Position numbers and translations under genes: made by a program. Source: an uncultured Lachnobacterium sp. (GTDB lineage: Bacteria > Bacillota > Clostridia > Lachnospirales > Lachnospiraceae). Taken from it: a stretch of 7,082 nucleotides of DNA. The notes beneath the pieces are model-generated. The model was not told where the DNA came from and searched no databases. It saw only the letters and a program-made list of their open reading frames with translations. The stretch is taken from assembly GCA_900552085.1 (NCBI GenBank), contig URYB01000137.1, forward strand, positions 1 through 7,082, read 5' to 3'. Each line of letters starts with the position of its first letter. The first letter of the stretch is position 1. This document shows, piece by piece, positions 1 through 6,745 of the stretch.

Positions 1-3000
1 GTATCAAGCCGGTAGATTCCAGAGAGACCGGCGCACAGAAGCCGGAAACACTGGTACAGAACTTTGAGGAGCCTGCAGATGTAGCTATCTTTGACGGATT
101 TATCGATATGGCAGAAGCACAGTTGAAGGAATTATATGATTCTTTGAATCTTGCGATGACATTCAAGGATTTCCTTCATATCCAGAATTACTTCAAGGGT
201 GAAGAGAAGAGAAATCCATCCATGACAGAGATCCGTGTACTTGATACCTACTGGAGTGATCACTGCCGTCATACCACATTCTCAACAGAGCTTAAGAATG
301 TAAAATTTGACGAGGGCTTTTATCAGGCACCGATCAAGAAAACATACGAGGATTACCTCAATACACATAAAGAAATGTACAAAGGCCGTGACGACAAGTT
401 TGTCTGCCTGATGGATCTGGCACTTCTTGCAATGAAGAGACTCAAAGCAGAAGGAAAGTTAGACGATCAGGAAGAGTCTGACGAGATCAATGCATGTTCA
501 ATCGTAGTGCCGGTAGAAGTAGATGGAAAGACAGAAGAGTGGCTTGTAAACTTCAAGAATGAGACACATAACCATCCGACAGAGATCGAGCCATTCGGTG
601 GCGCTGCAACCTGTCTTGGTGGAGCAATCCGTGATCCGTTATCCGGACGTACTTATGTATACCAGGCAATGCGTGTAACAGGAGCCGCAGACCCTACCGT
701 ATCCGTAAAAGATACGATCGAAGGAAAGCTTCCACAGAAGAAGATTGTCCGTGAGGCAGCCAGAGGATACAGCTCTTATGGTAACCAGATCGGACTTGCA
801 ACCGGATATGTCAAAGAAGTATATCATCCGGATTATGTTGCAAAGCGTATGGAAATCGGAGCCGTCATGGGTGCAGCACCGAGACGTGCCGTACAGAGAC
901 TGACCTCCGATCCGGGAGACAAGATCATCCTTCTCGGAGGACGTACCGGACGTGACGGAATCGGTGGAGCAACCGGATCTTCCAAGGCACACAATACAGA
1001 GTCTACTTCCGTATGTGGCGCAGAAGTACAGAAAGGTAATGCACCAACTGAGCGTAAATTACAGAGATTATTCCGCAGAGAAGAAGTTAGCCATATCATC
1101 AAGAAATGTAACGATTTCGGTGCAGGCGGTGTGTCCGTTGCAATCGGTGAGCTGGCAGACGGACTTCGTATTGAATTAGATAAAGTACCAAAGAAATATG
1201 CAGGACTTGATGGAACAGAGATTGCAATCTCTGAGTCTCAGGAGCGTATGGCTGTCGTTGTAGCACCACAGGATGTGGAGCAGTTCCTGGCATATGCAAA
1301 AGAAGAGAACTTAGAGGCAACCGAGGTTGCAGTTGTTACCGAGGATCCTAGACTTGTCCTTGAGTGGAGAGGCAAGGAGATCGTAAATATTTCCCGTGCG
1401 TTCCTTGATACCAACGGAGCACATCAGGAAGCAGATGTTGAAGTAGAGATGCCGATAGAGGCAGACAACTTCTTCAAGAAAGTTGAACTTCCAAAGGTAG
1501 CCGATGCAGTAGCAAAAGGCGACAACAAAGCAGCATGGCTTGCAATGTTAGGAGACCTTAATGTATGTTCCCAGAAGGGACTCGTTGAGATGTTCGACGG
1601 TTCCATCGGAGCAGGCAGTGTATACATGCCATATGGTGGACGTTATCAGCTGACCGAGACACAGAGCATGGTTGCAAAACTTCCGGTTCTCAAAGGAAAA
1701 TGCGATACCGTAACAATGATGTCTTACGGATTTGATCCATATTTATCTTCCTGGAGCCCATATCACGGTTCCGTATATGCCGTACTTGAGTCACTTTCCC
1801 GTATCGTGACAGCCGGCGGCGATTACAAGAAAGTCCGTTTTACATTCCAGGAGTACTTCCGCAGAATGAACGAGGATCCAAAGCGCTGGAGCCAGCCGTT
1901 TGCAGCACTCCTCGGAGCATACGATGCACAGATCGGATTCGGACTTCCATCCATCGGTGGAAAGGATTCTATGTCCGGAACCTTCAACGATATTGATGTA
2001 CCACCAACACTTGTATCTTTTGCTGTTGATGTGGCAAAAGAGAAGGATGTCATCACACCGGAATTAAAGAAAGCCGGAAACAAACTCGTGCTGTTTACCA
2101 TTGATAAGAATGAGTATGATCTGCCGGTATATGAGAAAGTTATGGCATTGTACGAGAACATCCATACACTGATCGGTGAGGGCAAGATTTTATCTGCATA
2201 CGCTTTGGACGGAAAGGGACTTGCAGCAGCAGTCAGCAAGATGGCATTTGGTAACAAATTGGGTGTTACCGTAGAAGACAGCGTCAGCACAGATACCTTA
2301 TTTGCACCGGGATTTGGTAATATCGTAGCAGAAGTATCCGGGGATGCGCTTGCTGCTGTATTGGAAAAAGTGCCGGGGGCAGCAGTCGTTGCAACTGTAA
2401 ACGATACACAGAATTTCAATTACAAAGACATGTCCATTGGTATGGAAGAAGCATTGAGCACATGGACAGGTACTTTGGAGCGTGTATTCCCTACCCGTGC
2501 AACCGAAGACAAAGAAGAAGTTAAGACAGATGTATTCGATACCAAAGAAATCTACATCTGCAAGAATAAAGTAGCAAAGCCAACCGTATTCATTCCGGTA
2601 TTCCCGGGAACCAACTGTGAGTACGACAGTGCAAAGGCATTCGAGAGAGCCGGCGCAAATACAATTGTCAAAGTATTCAAGAACCTGAGTGCAGCAGATA
2701 TCCGTGATTCTGTCGATACTTTCGTAAAAGCAATCGATCAGTCACAGATCATCATGTTCCCGGGTGGATTCTCCGCAGGTGATGAGCCGGAAGGATCTGC
2801 AAAATTCTTTGCAACTGCATTCCGCAACGCAAAGATGACAGAGGCAGTCAACAAGCTGCTCACAGAAAGAGACGGACTTGCACTTGGTATCTGTAACGGA
2901 TTCCAGGCATTGATCAAGTTAGGACTGGTACCATATGGTGAGATCCGTATGCAGACAGAGGATTCTCCAACACTGACATACAACACCATCAACCGCCATA

Positions 3001-3374
3001 TCAGCAAGATGGTTTACACAAAGGTAGTAACCAACAAGTCCCCATGGTTGCAGAAAGCAACCTTAGGACAGACCTACTGCAACCCGGCATCTCATGGTGA
3101 GGGACGTTTCGTAGCTCCGAAGGAGTGGTTGGACAAGCTGTTCGCAAACGGACAGGTCGCAACACAGTATGTCAACGAGGCAGGACAGCCAACTATGGAT
3201 GAAGAGTGGAATGTCAATGGTTCCTACATGGCAATCGAGGGAATCACAAGCCCGGATGGACGTGTACTTGGAAAGATGGCACACAGTGAGCGCCGTGGCG
3301 ATTCCGTAGCAATGAACATTTACGGCGAGCAGGATATGAAACTGTTCGAGTCCGGTGTAGAGTACTTTAAGTAA
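1..3374 (+). CDS. purL: Phosphoribosylformylglycinamidine synthase, single-chain form (5' end missing)
   Basis: This enzyme makes FGAM from FGAR, glutamine and ATP, the fourth step of de novo purine synthesis in the cytoplasm. The reading frame is open to the left edge (first full codon at 3), and the 35 codons before the ATG at 108 read as ordinary PurL sequence. The gene therefore starts outside the window and 108 is an internal Met. About 1123 codons are visible; clostridial single-chain PurL is near 1250 residues, so roughly 130 are missing. In order: linker motif SDHCRHTTF (255-281); first synthase half with ETHNHP (561-578) and ISESQERM near 1230; second half starting near 1570, with GGKDSMS (1956-1976); C-terminal class I glutamine amidotransferase from about 2570. 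The likely amidotransferase triad is Cys in GICNGFQ (codon 2892-2894) with His (3282-3284) and Glu (3288-3290) of AHSER. The synthetase and glutaminase are fused, unlike the separate PurS/PurQ/PurL of Bacillus. All visible motifs look intact. A terminator follows 36 bases after the stop. Confidence 0.97.
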   Translation, partial: IKPVDSRETGAQKPETLVQNFEEPADVAIFDGFIDMAEAQLKELYDSLNLAMTFKDFLHIQNYFKGEEKRNPSMTEIRVLDTYWSDHCRHTTFSTELKNVKFDEGFYQAPIKKTYEDYLNTHKEMYKGRDDKFVCLMDLALLAMKRLKAEGKLDDQEESDEINACSIVVPVEVDGKTEEWLVNFKNETHNHPTEIEPFGGAATCLGGAIRDPLSGRTYVYQAMRVTGAADPTVSVKDTIEGKLPQKKIVREAARGYSSYGNQIGLATGYVKEVYHPDYVAKRMEIGAVMGAAPRRAVQRLTSDPGDKIILLGGRTGRDGIGGATGSSKAHNTESTSVCGAEVQKGNAPTERKLQRLFRREEVSHIIKKCNDFGAGGVSVAIGELADGLRIELDKVPKKYAGLDGTEIAISESQERMAVVVAPQDVEQFLAYAKEENLEATEVAVVTEDPRLVLEWRGKEIVNISRAFLDTNGAHQEADVEVEMPIEADNFFKKVELPKVADAVAKGDNKAAWLAMLGDLNVCSQKGLVEMFDGSIGAGSVYMPYGGRYQLTETQSMVAKLPVLKGKCDTVTMMSYGFDPYLSSWSPYHGSVYAVLESLSRIVTAGGDYKKVRFTFQEYFRRMNEDPKRWSQPFAALLGAYDAQIGFGLPSIGGKDSMSGTFNDIDVPPTLVSFAVDVAKEKDVITPELKKAGNKLVLFTIDKNEYDLPVYEKVMALYENIHTLIGEGKILSAYALDGKGLAAAVSKMAFGNKLGVTVEDSVSTDTLFAPGFGNIVAEVSGDALAAVLEKVPGAAVVATVNDTQNFNYKDMSIGMEEALSTWTGTLERVFPTRATEDKEEVKTDVFDTKEIYICKNKVAKPTVFIPVFPGTNCEYDSAKAFERAGANTIVKVFKNLSAADIRDSVDTFVKAIDQSQIIMFPGGFSAGDEPEGSAKFFATAFRNAKMTEAVNKLLTERDGLALGICNGFQALIKLGLVPYGEIRMQTEDSPTLTYNTINRHISKMVYTKVVTNKSPWLQKATLGQTYCNPASHGEGRFVAPKEWLDKLFANGQVATQYVNEAGQPTMDEEWNVNGSYMAIEGITSPDGRVLGKMAHSERRGDSVAMNIYGEQDMKLFESGVEYFK

Positions 3375-3409
3375 TTATCACAATAAGTTGTTCTCCAAAT
3401 AGAAAATAC

Positions 3410-3454
3410 AAAGAGATCTCGCAGAAATAATATATGTTTCTACGAGGTCTTTTT
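3410..3454 (+). terminator. Rho-independent terminator after purL
   Basis: An 18-nt left arm (3410-3427) pairs with a right arm (3437-3454) across a 9-nt AT-rich loop. The pairing has two G-T wobbles and one C-A mismatch. The right arm ends in TCTTTTT, which also serves as the U-tract. The 5' A run pairs with the T run, so the element may work partly in the reverse direction, but nothing on the minus strand appears to need it. It lies 36 bases beyond the purL stop and separates purL from the chemoreceptor gene. Confidence 0.9.
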
Positions 3455-3531
3455 GTGTATATGAAAATCTTGTAAAAGTATGTAAAAATTAGGTATTTAA
3501 CTTATTGCGTATATATTTCTTTTTGTGTATA
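3448..3531 (+). repeat. Exact 14-nt direct repeat in the purL-chemoreceptor intergenic region
   Basis: TCTTTTTGTGTATA occurs at 3448-3461 and again at 3518-3531, 70 bases apart. The first copy covers the U-tract of the purL terminator. The second covers the end of the spacer and the start of the -10 box of the predicted chemoreceptor promoter. The match ends at both sides (G versus T before, T versus A after). It could be a remnant of a local duplication, a protein-binding pair, or chance in AT-rich DNA. Confidence 0.7.
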
Positions 3532-3533
3532 AT
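3505..3533 (+). promoter_or_regulatory. Predicted sigma-A promoter of the chemoreceptor gene
   Basis: A perfect -10 box TATAAT (3528-3533) lies 17 bases from a weak -35 box TTGCGT (3505-3510), which matches the consensus only in its TTG. Transcription would start near 3540, giving a leader of about 80 nt. Upstream, TGTAAAA occurs at 3471 and 3481, one helical turn apart, which could act as an UP-like element. Many chemotaxis genes use the flagellar sigma-28 factor, but I see no TAAA plus CCGATA-like pair here. The leader contains a small hairpin (GGCTT 3580-3584 with AAGCC 3593-3597). Confidence 0.6.
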
Positions 3534-3619
3534 TAGTACTATAGATCTAGTTTGCAATTAGGAATAATTTATCAAGAGGGGCTTTTAGAGAGAAGCCGGA
3601 GGACACAGAAGGAGTAAAT

Positions 3620-6109
3620 ATGGAAAAAGGTAAGAATGTTAACACCAGCAAGAAAACGGTTAACAAGGATCATATGGGCGTTTTCGGTGGAATCAAAGGA
3701 AAGATCCGTCTGATAGGAGGTGTGGCAATCCTGTCAGCAGTGGTACTGGGTACGGTAGGTGTCAGTGCGCTGAACAAAAACAGCCGCAACAATCAGATTT
3801 TAAAGGATGTCAATGAAGTAAATCTGTTACAGAACGAAAACCAGAGTCTGGATACTTCATATCTGTACTTCCTTGACAGCAGCTATCTGGACAATATTGT
3901 AAAAAATCTGGGAACAATGGAAGATGGTGCAAAGTCCGGAAGCAAGACTGCAGGATTGAAGTGGAAAAAGCAGTTCAGTTCCATGGAAGATGCCATCAGC
4001 AGCACGAAAGACAATTATACGCAGATCAGTGAATTGGCAGGACAGCGTGGTTATACGGAAGATGTTGGTGATTACAAGGATTTTATTGCAGGAGATGAAG
4101 AACTTGGCAACGGATTTGGAACATTGAAAGAGGACAAATCGTGGGTAGATGGAACCTGGATTGATCTTCATGATGGTGGAAAAACAACCGAAATCGACGG
4201 AAAAAACTATCAGGTAGCAAATTATTCCTGTGAGATTCCGAGTGTAGGAAAACGTGATTATGTATATGCCCGTGTAGGTGGTCCAGCGGTAGAATACAGT
4301 GGCAAACTGTATATCAGCAATATTGTATTACATAACGGAACCGAAAAGAAAGAAATTGATATTGCTTCTTTGACGGAAACAGATCTCTCCGGTTCTTATG
4401 GAGATGCATTAAAAGGACTGACCATTGGCAAGGCAGACGGAAAACCTGCAATCGTTGTAGATACTAAATATACAGAAGCAAATGGCGTATGGGAAGAAGT
4501 TGTATTGAAGATTCCGGCATCAAGCTATGATATTCAGAATTACAACAAAATAACCTATACACTGGCATATAAACATGCACCGTCCGGTTTTCAGATGGCA
4601 AGTGCTTTTTCCGATAAATATGATTTTAAAGGTGCATTGGATACATTAAATGGAAATTTTGCAACATATAGCAAGCACGTTGTGGAAGGAAAAGATGTTG
4701 CAGATGAGGCACAGAGTATCACAGACCTTTTGGCAGAAATTATAAATAATATCGCATTATATGGCAGCAATGAAGATCTGCAGAAATCACTGACAGATCT
4801 GATGAACACAAAAAAGGCGGCATTTGATTCTGCAAATGAAAAGGATAATCAGGTACTGGAACTGAAAACAGAGAATACAAAGCTTTCGGAAACATTGACG
4901 AAACTGACTTCACAGATTCGTTCGGATGTAGAGAGCAATACACAGGCAACAAAGGTACAGTTGATCCTTGTAATGGTTCTTATCCTTATTATAAGTGCAG
5001 GATTTATTATTGTGATCACCTTACATACGAGCCGTTCCATGAACCGCAGTATCGGTAAGTTCAAGAGTACACTTTCCCAGATGACGGAAGGAGACCTGAC
5101 GGTACGTGCCTATGAGAATGGAAAAGACGAATTTTCTCTGTTCGGTAAATATGTGAACAATTTCCTGGAGAAACTTACGGATGTTATTCGCAGCGCACAG
5201 AATATTTCTGCAAATGTCAAGCAGTCCGGAGAACAGCTTGATGCAATGGCACAGTCCGGTAGTGAGACATCATCCGAAATTGGAAGCGCAGTAGAAGATA
5301 TCGCAAACGGCGCGACAGCACAGGCGGGAGAAGTTGACACTGCATCCGGACAGATCACAGATATGGGAAATATCTTCGCTGAAATTGTGGACAATATCGA
5401 AGATTTAGGAAAGAATGCAGGAGAGATGCAGCAGGTAAGTGATGAATCCTCCCGCTTCATGAAAGAACTGAGTGTAGCAAATGAAAAGACGGCAGAAGCA
5501 TTTGCACAGGTTGTACAGCAGACACATACGACGAACGAATCTGTACAGAAGATTCGTGAGGCAACTGAGCTGATCACAAGCATTGCGAGCCAGACAAATT
5601 TACTTTCTCTGAATGCAAGTATTGAGGCCGCACGTGCCGGAGAGGCAGGAAGAGGATTTGCAGTAGTTGCGACAGAAATCCAGCAGCTTGCAGAACAGTC
5701 AAGTTCATCCGCAGCAATCATCAAAGGAATTATCGAGGAACTTGCAAATGAAGCTTCGCGTACGGTTGAGATTGTAGAGGATGTAACGGAAATTGTAAAC
5801 AATCAGCAGAAGAAACTTACCGAGACGCAGGAACGTTTCAATGTCTTAGAGGCGGGAATTGATAAATCAAATTCTGAGACATCCAGCATCCGGCAGTATA
5901 CAGCATCCTGTGATGTGGCAAGAAAGAAAGTGGAAGAGATCATTGTAAATCTTTCTTCTATCTCTGAAGAAAATGCAGCATCTACCGAGCAGACAACTGC
6001 ATCAATGACAGAATTGAACAATATCATCGAGCAGTTGGTAGAATCTGCAAACCAGTTAAAGGATATGGCAGGAAGCCTTGAAAGAGATCTGCGTTTCTTC
6101 CATATATAA
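3620..6109 (+). CDS. Methyl-accepting chemotaxis protein (transmembrane chemoreceptor)
   Basis: A membrane receptor that senses an external ligand and controls CheA kinase through CheW to steer flagellar swimming. The ATG is supported by GAAGGAG (3608-3614), five bases upstream. The 829 residues run: short basic cytoplasmic tail (1-29); membrane segment 1 (about 30-51); extracellular region (about 52-445), long for the family; membrane segment 2 (about 448-468); HAMP domain (about 471-523) with GDLT and a DEF motif; then a coiled-coil signalling domain to the end. The hairpin tip is textbook: IASQTNLLSLNASIEAARAG begins at residue 655, with the invariant EAAR at 669-672. SEENAASTEQTTAS near the C terminus fits an adaptation (methylation) region. 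There is no CheR-tethering pentapeptide; the protein ends FFHI. In the extracellular part, helical flanks (about 52-160 and 325-445) enclose a beta-rich stretch (about 165-325) that I cannot assign to a known sensor family. Ligand unknown. It appears monocistronic, with its own promoter and terminator. Confidence 0.95.
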   Translation: MEKGKNVNTSKKTVNKDHMGVFGGIKGKIRLIGGVAILSAVVLGTVGVSALNKNSRNNQILKDVNEVNLLQNENQSLDTSYLYFLDSSYLDNIVKNLGTMEDGAKSGSKTAGLKWKKQFSSMEDAISSTKDNYTQISELAGQRGYTEDVGDYKDFIAGDEELGNGFGTLKEDKSWVDGTWIDLHDGGKTTEIDGKNYQVANYSCEIPSVGKRDYVYARVGGPAVEYSGKLYISNIVLHNGTEKKEIDIASLTETDLSGSYGDALKGLTIGKADGKPAIVVDTKYTEANGVWEEVVLKIPASSYDIQNYNKITYTLAYKHAPSGFQMASAFSDKYDFKGALDTLNGNFATYSKHVVEGKDVADEAQSITDLLAEIINNIALYGSNEDLQKSLTDLMNTKKAAFDSANEKDNQVLELKTENTKLSETLTKLTSQIRSDVESNTQATKVQLILVMVLILIISAGFIIVITLHTSRSMNRSIGKFKSTLSQMTEGDLTVRAYENGKDEFSLFGKYVNNFLEKLTDVIRSAQNISANVKQSGEQLDAMAQSGSETSSEIGSAVEDIANGATAQAGEVDTASGQITDMGNIFAEIVDNIEDLGKNAGEMQQVSDESSRFMKELSVANEKTAEAFAQVVQQTHTTNESVQKIREATELITSIASQTNLLSLNASIEAARAGEAGRGFAVVATEIQQLAEQSSSSAAIIKGIIEELANEASRTVEIVEDVTEIVNNQQKKLTETQERFNVLEAGIDKSNSETSSIRQYTASCDVARKKVEEIIVNLSSISEENAASTEQTTASMTELNNIIEQLVESANQLKDMAGSLERDLRFFHI

Positions 6110-6152
6110 TAATAAGAAGAAACTAATTCAAATCTAAGAAATCTATTGGGAA

Positions 6153-6197
6153 ACGAGTCCTTTTTATGTTAAAATAGCATGAAAAGGCTCGTTTTTT
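6153..6197 (+). terminator. Rho-independent terminator after the chemoreceptor gene
   Basis: ACGAG (6153-6157) pairs with CTCGT (6188-6192). After one bulged T, CCTTTTTATG (6159-6168) pairs with CATGAAAAGG (6178-6187), including one T-G wobble. The loop is 9 nt and a run of six T follows (6192-6197). The element lies 43 bases after the chemoreceptor stop and marks the end of that transcript. Confidence 0.92.
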
Positions 6198-6291
6198 ATA
6201 TATTCATTTCAAATAGTTGTAATTTGTGAAAAAAATCTTAACAACTTAAGAAAATATTAAAAAGTTTTTTCAACAAAATGCGATTTTTAGG
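6198..6291. other. A/T-tract-rich segment upstream of the surface-protein promoter
   Basis: No gene is seen here. The segment holds repeated A and T runs (A7 at 6229-6235, A4 at 6251-6254, A5 at 6259-6263, T6 at 6265-6270, A4 at 6275-6278, T5 at 6284-6288), spaced at roughly one helical turn or slightly less. The part at 6267-6287 falls where an UP element would contact the RNA polymerase alpha C-terminal domain for the promoter at 6292. Two small inverted repeats are present: CTTAA/TTAAG (6237-6250) and AGTTGT/ACAACT (6215-6220 with 6241-6246). A role in strong promoter activity or DNA curvature is inferred. Confidence 0.4.
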
Positions 6292-6320
6292 TTGCAAAGA
6301 CACAATACTTGGTGTATTAT
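6292..6320 (+). promoter_or_regulatory. Predicted sigma-A promoter of the leader and surface-protein gene
   Basis: The -35 box TTGCAA (6292-6297, 5 of 6 to consensus) and the -10 box TATTAT (6315-6320, 5 of 6) are separated by exactly 17 bases. Transcription would start near 6327, leaving about 419 nt before the ATG at 6746. AT-rich DNA upstream fits an UP element. ACAATA (6302-6307) and TATTGT (6318-6323) form an inverted repeat across the spacer and -10 box and could be an operator, though the short arms make this weak. No other convincing promoter was seen nearer to the coding region. Confidence 0.7.
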
Positions 6321-6326
6321 TGTCAC

Positions 6327-6745
6327 GTAGAGTAGTTAAAATAGTACTGCTAAAAGAAAAGTACGAGAACTGATTGGCAACTATTGGAGCTATGGAAACT
6401 GAAACTGAAAAGATAGGTTTCAGACAACCTTACAATTACAGATACATACAGAAGCTGAGATCCATTTGGAGCAGCTTGCTGAATTTGATGCTGAACTATC
6501 AATGTTGGATTTAGCTCTACGCGACTTTGAGGGTTCGAGGCTTCAATCGAAAGATTTATGTGTTTGTAGATGATGCTGGCAATGAGTATTTACTCGAGGA
6601 GGCCGGCGGAGGCAATTAGTGATGTCGTTGGAACGGATGGATCGTCCGCAGCGAGTCAAAAGTGAAGATGGCTGAACTTAAACGTGTGAGGCAAACGAGT
6701 AGAATTCTGATGGAGGTTGATCAAAAAAGAAAGAGAGGAAAAGAC
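6327..6745 (+). ncRNA. Long, possibly structured 5' leader of the surface-protein mRNA (unrecognised)
   Basis: Between the predicted start of transcription and the next ATG lie about 419 nt with no convincing gene. Local hairpins can be drawn along much of it: 6344-6364, 6399-6423 (7 bp, CTGAAAC/GTTTCAG), 6452-6477, 6485-6502, 6522-6549, 6575-6607 (GCTGGC/GCCGGC enclosing GAGT/ACTC) and 6625-6654 (TCGTTG/CAGCGA stacked on CGGAT/GTCCG). GTAGAG at the predicted 5' end can pair with CTCTAC at 6515-6520, enclosing the first four. There is no T-run terminator before the ATG, so a 5' UTR is more likely than a free RNA. I do not recognise a riboswitch, T-box, tmRNA, RNase P, SRP or 6S signature. Hairpins of 5-7 bp arise by chance, so structure is inferred. 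The main alternative is a decayed small gene: frame 6409-6573 and frame 6515-6619 both read as plausible protein. A long stable leader would fit an abundant surface protein. Confidence 0.45.

Noticed and set aside
108..110. The ATG at 108 as the start of purL
   Set aside because: The frame stays open to the window edge with PurL-like sequence before it, there is no ribosome site just upstream, and the protein would lack its N-terminal domain.
1823..2419. A 198-codon minus-strand ORF
   Set aside because: It is antisense to the second synthase half of purL, which is clearly coding; low-complexity Ser/Thr/Ala composition marks a shadow.
3540..3619. A riboswitch in the chemoreceptor leader
   Set aside because: The leader is only about 80 nt with one weak 5-bp hairpin and no conserved riboswitch core.
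5110..5802. A 230-codon minus-strand ORF
   Set aside because: It lies entirely inside the chemoreceptor signalling domain, is Ser/Ala/Cys-rich as expected for a reverse shadow, and the + strand protein there has invariant family motifs.
6392..6514. A 40-codon ORF in the leader starting METETEKIG
   Set aside because: The nearest GGAG (6386-6389) is only 2 bases from the ATG, too close for normal initiation. The composition is not convincing and the region overlaps possible hairpins and another open frame.
6600..6745. T-box, c-di-GMP riboswitch or tmRNA in the leader
   Set aside because: I found no T-box GGGTGGNACCGCG-like segment, no GEMM-type conserved core, no tmRNA ends or tag sequence, and no terminator/antiterminator pair.
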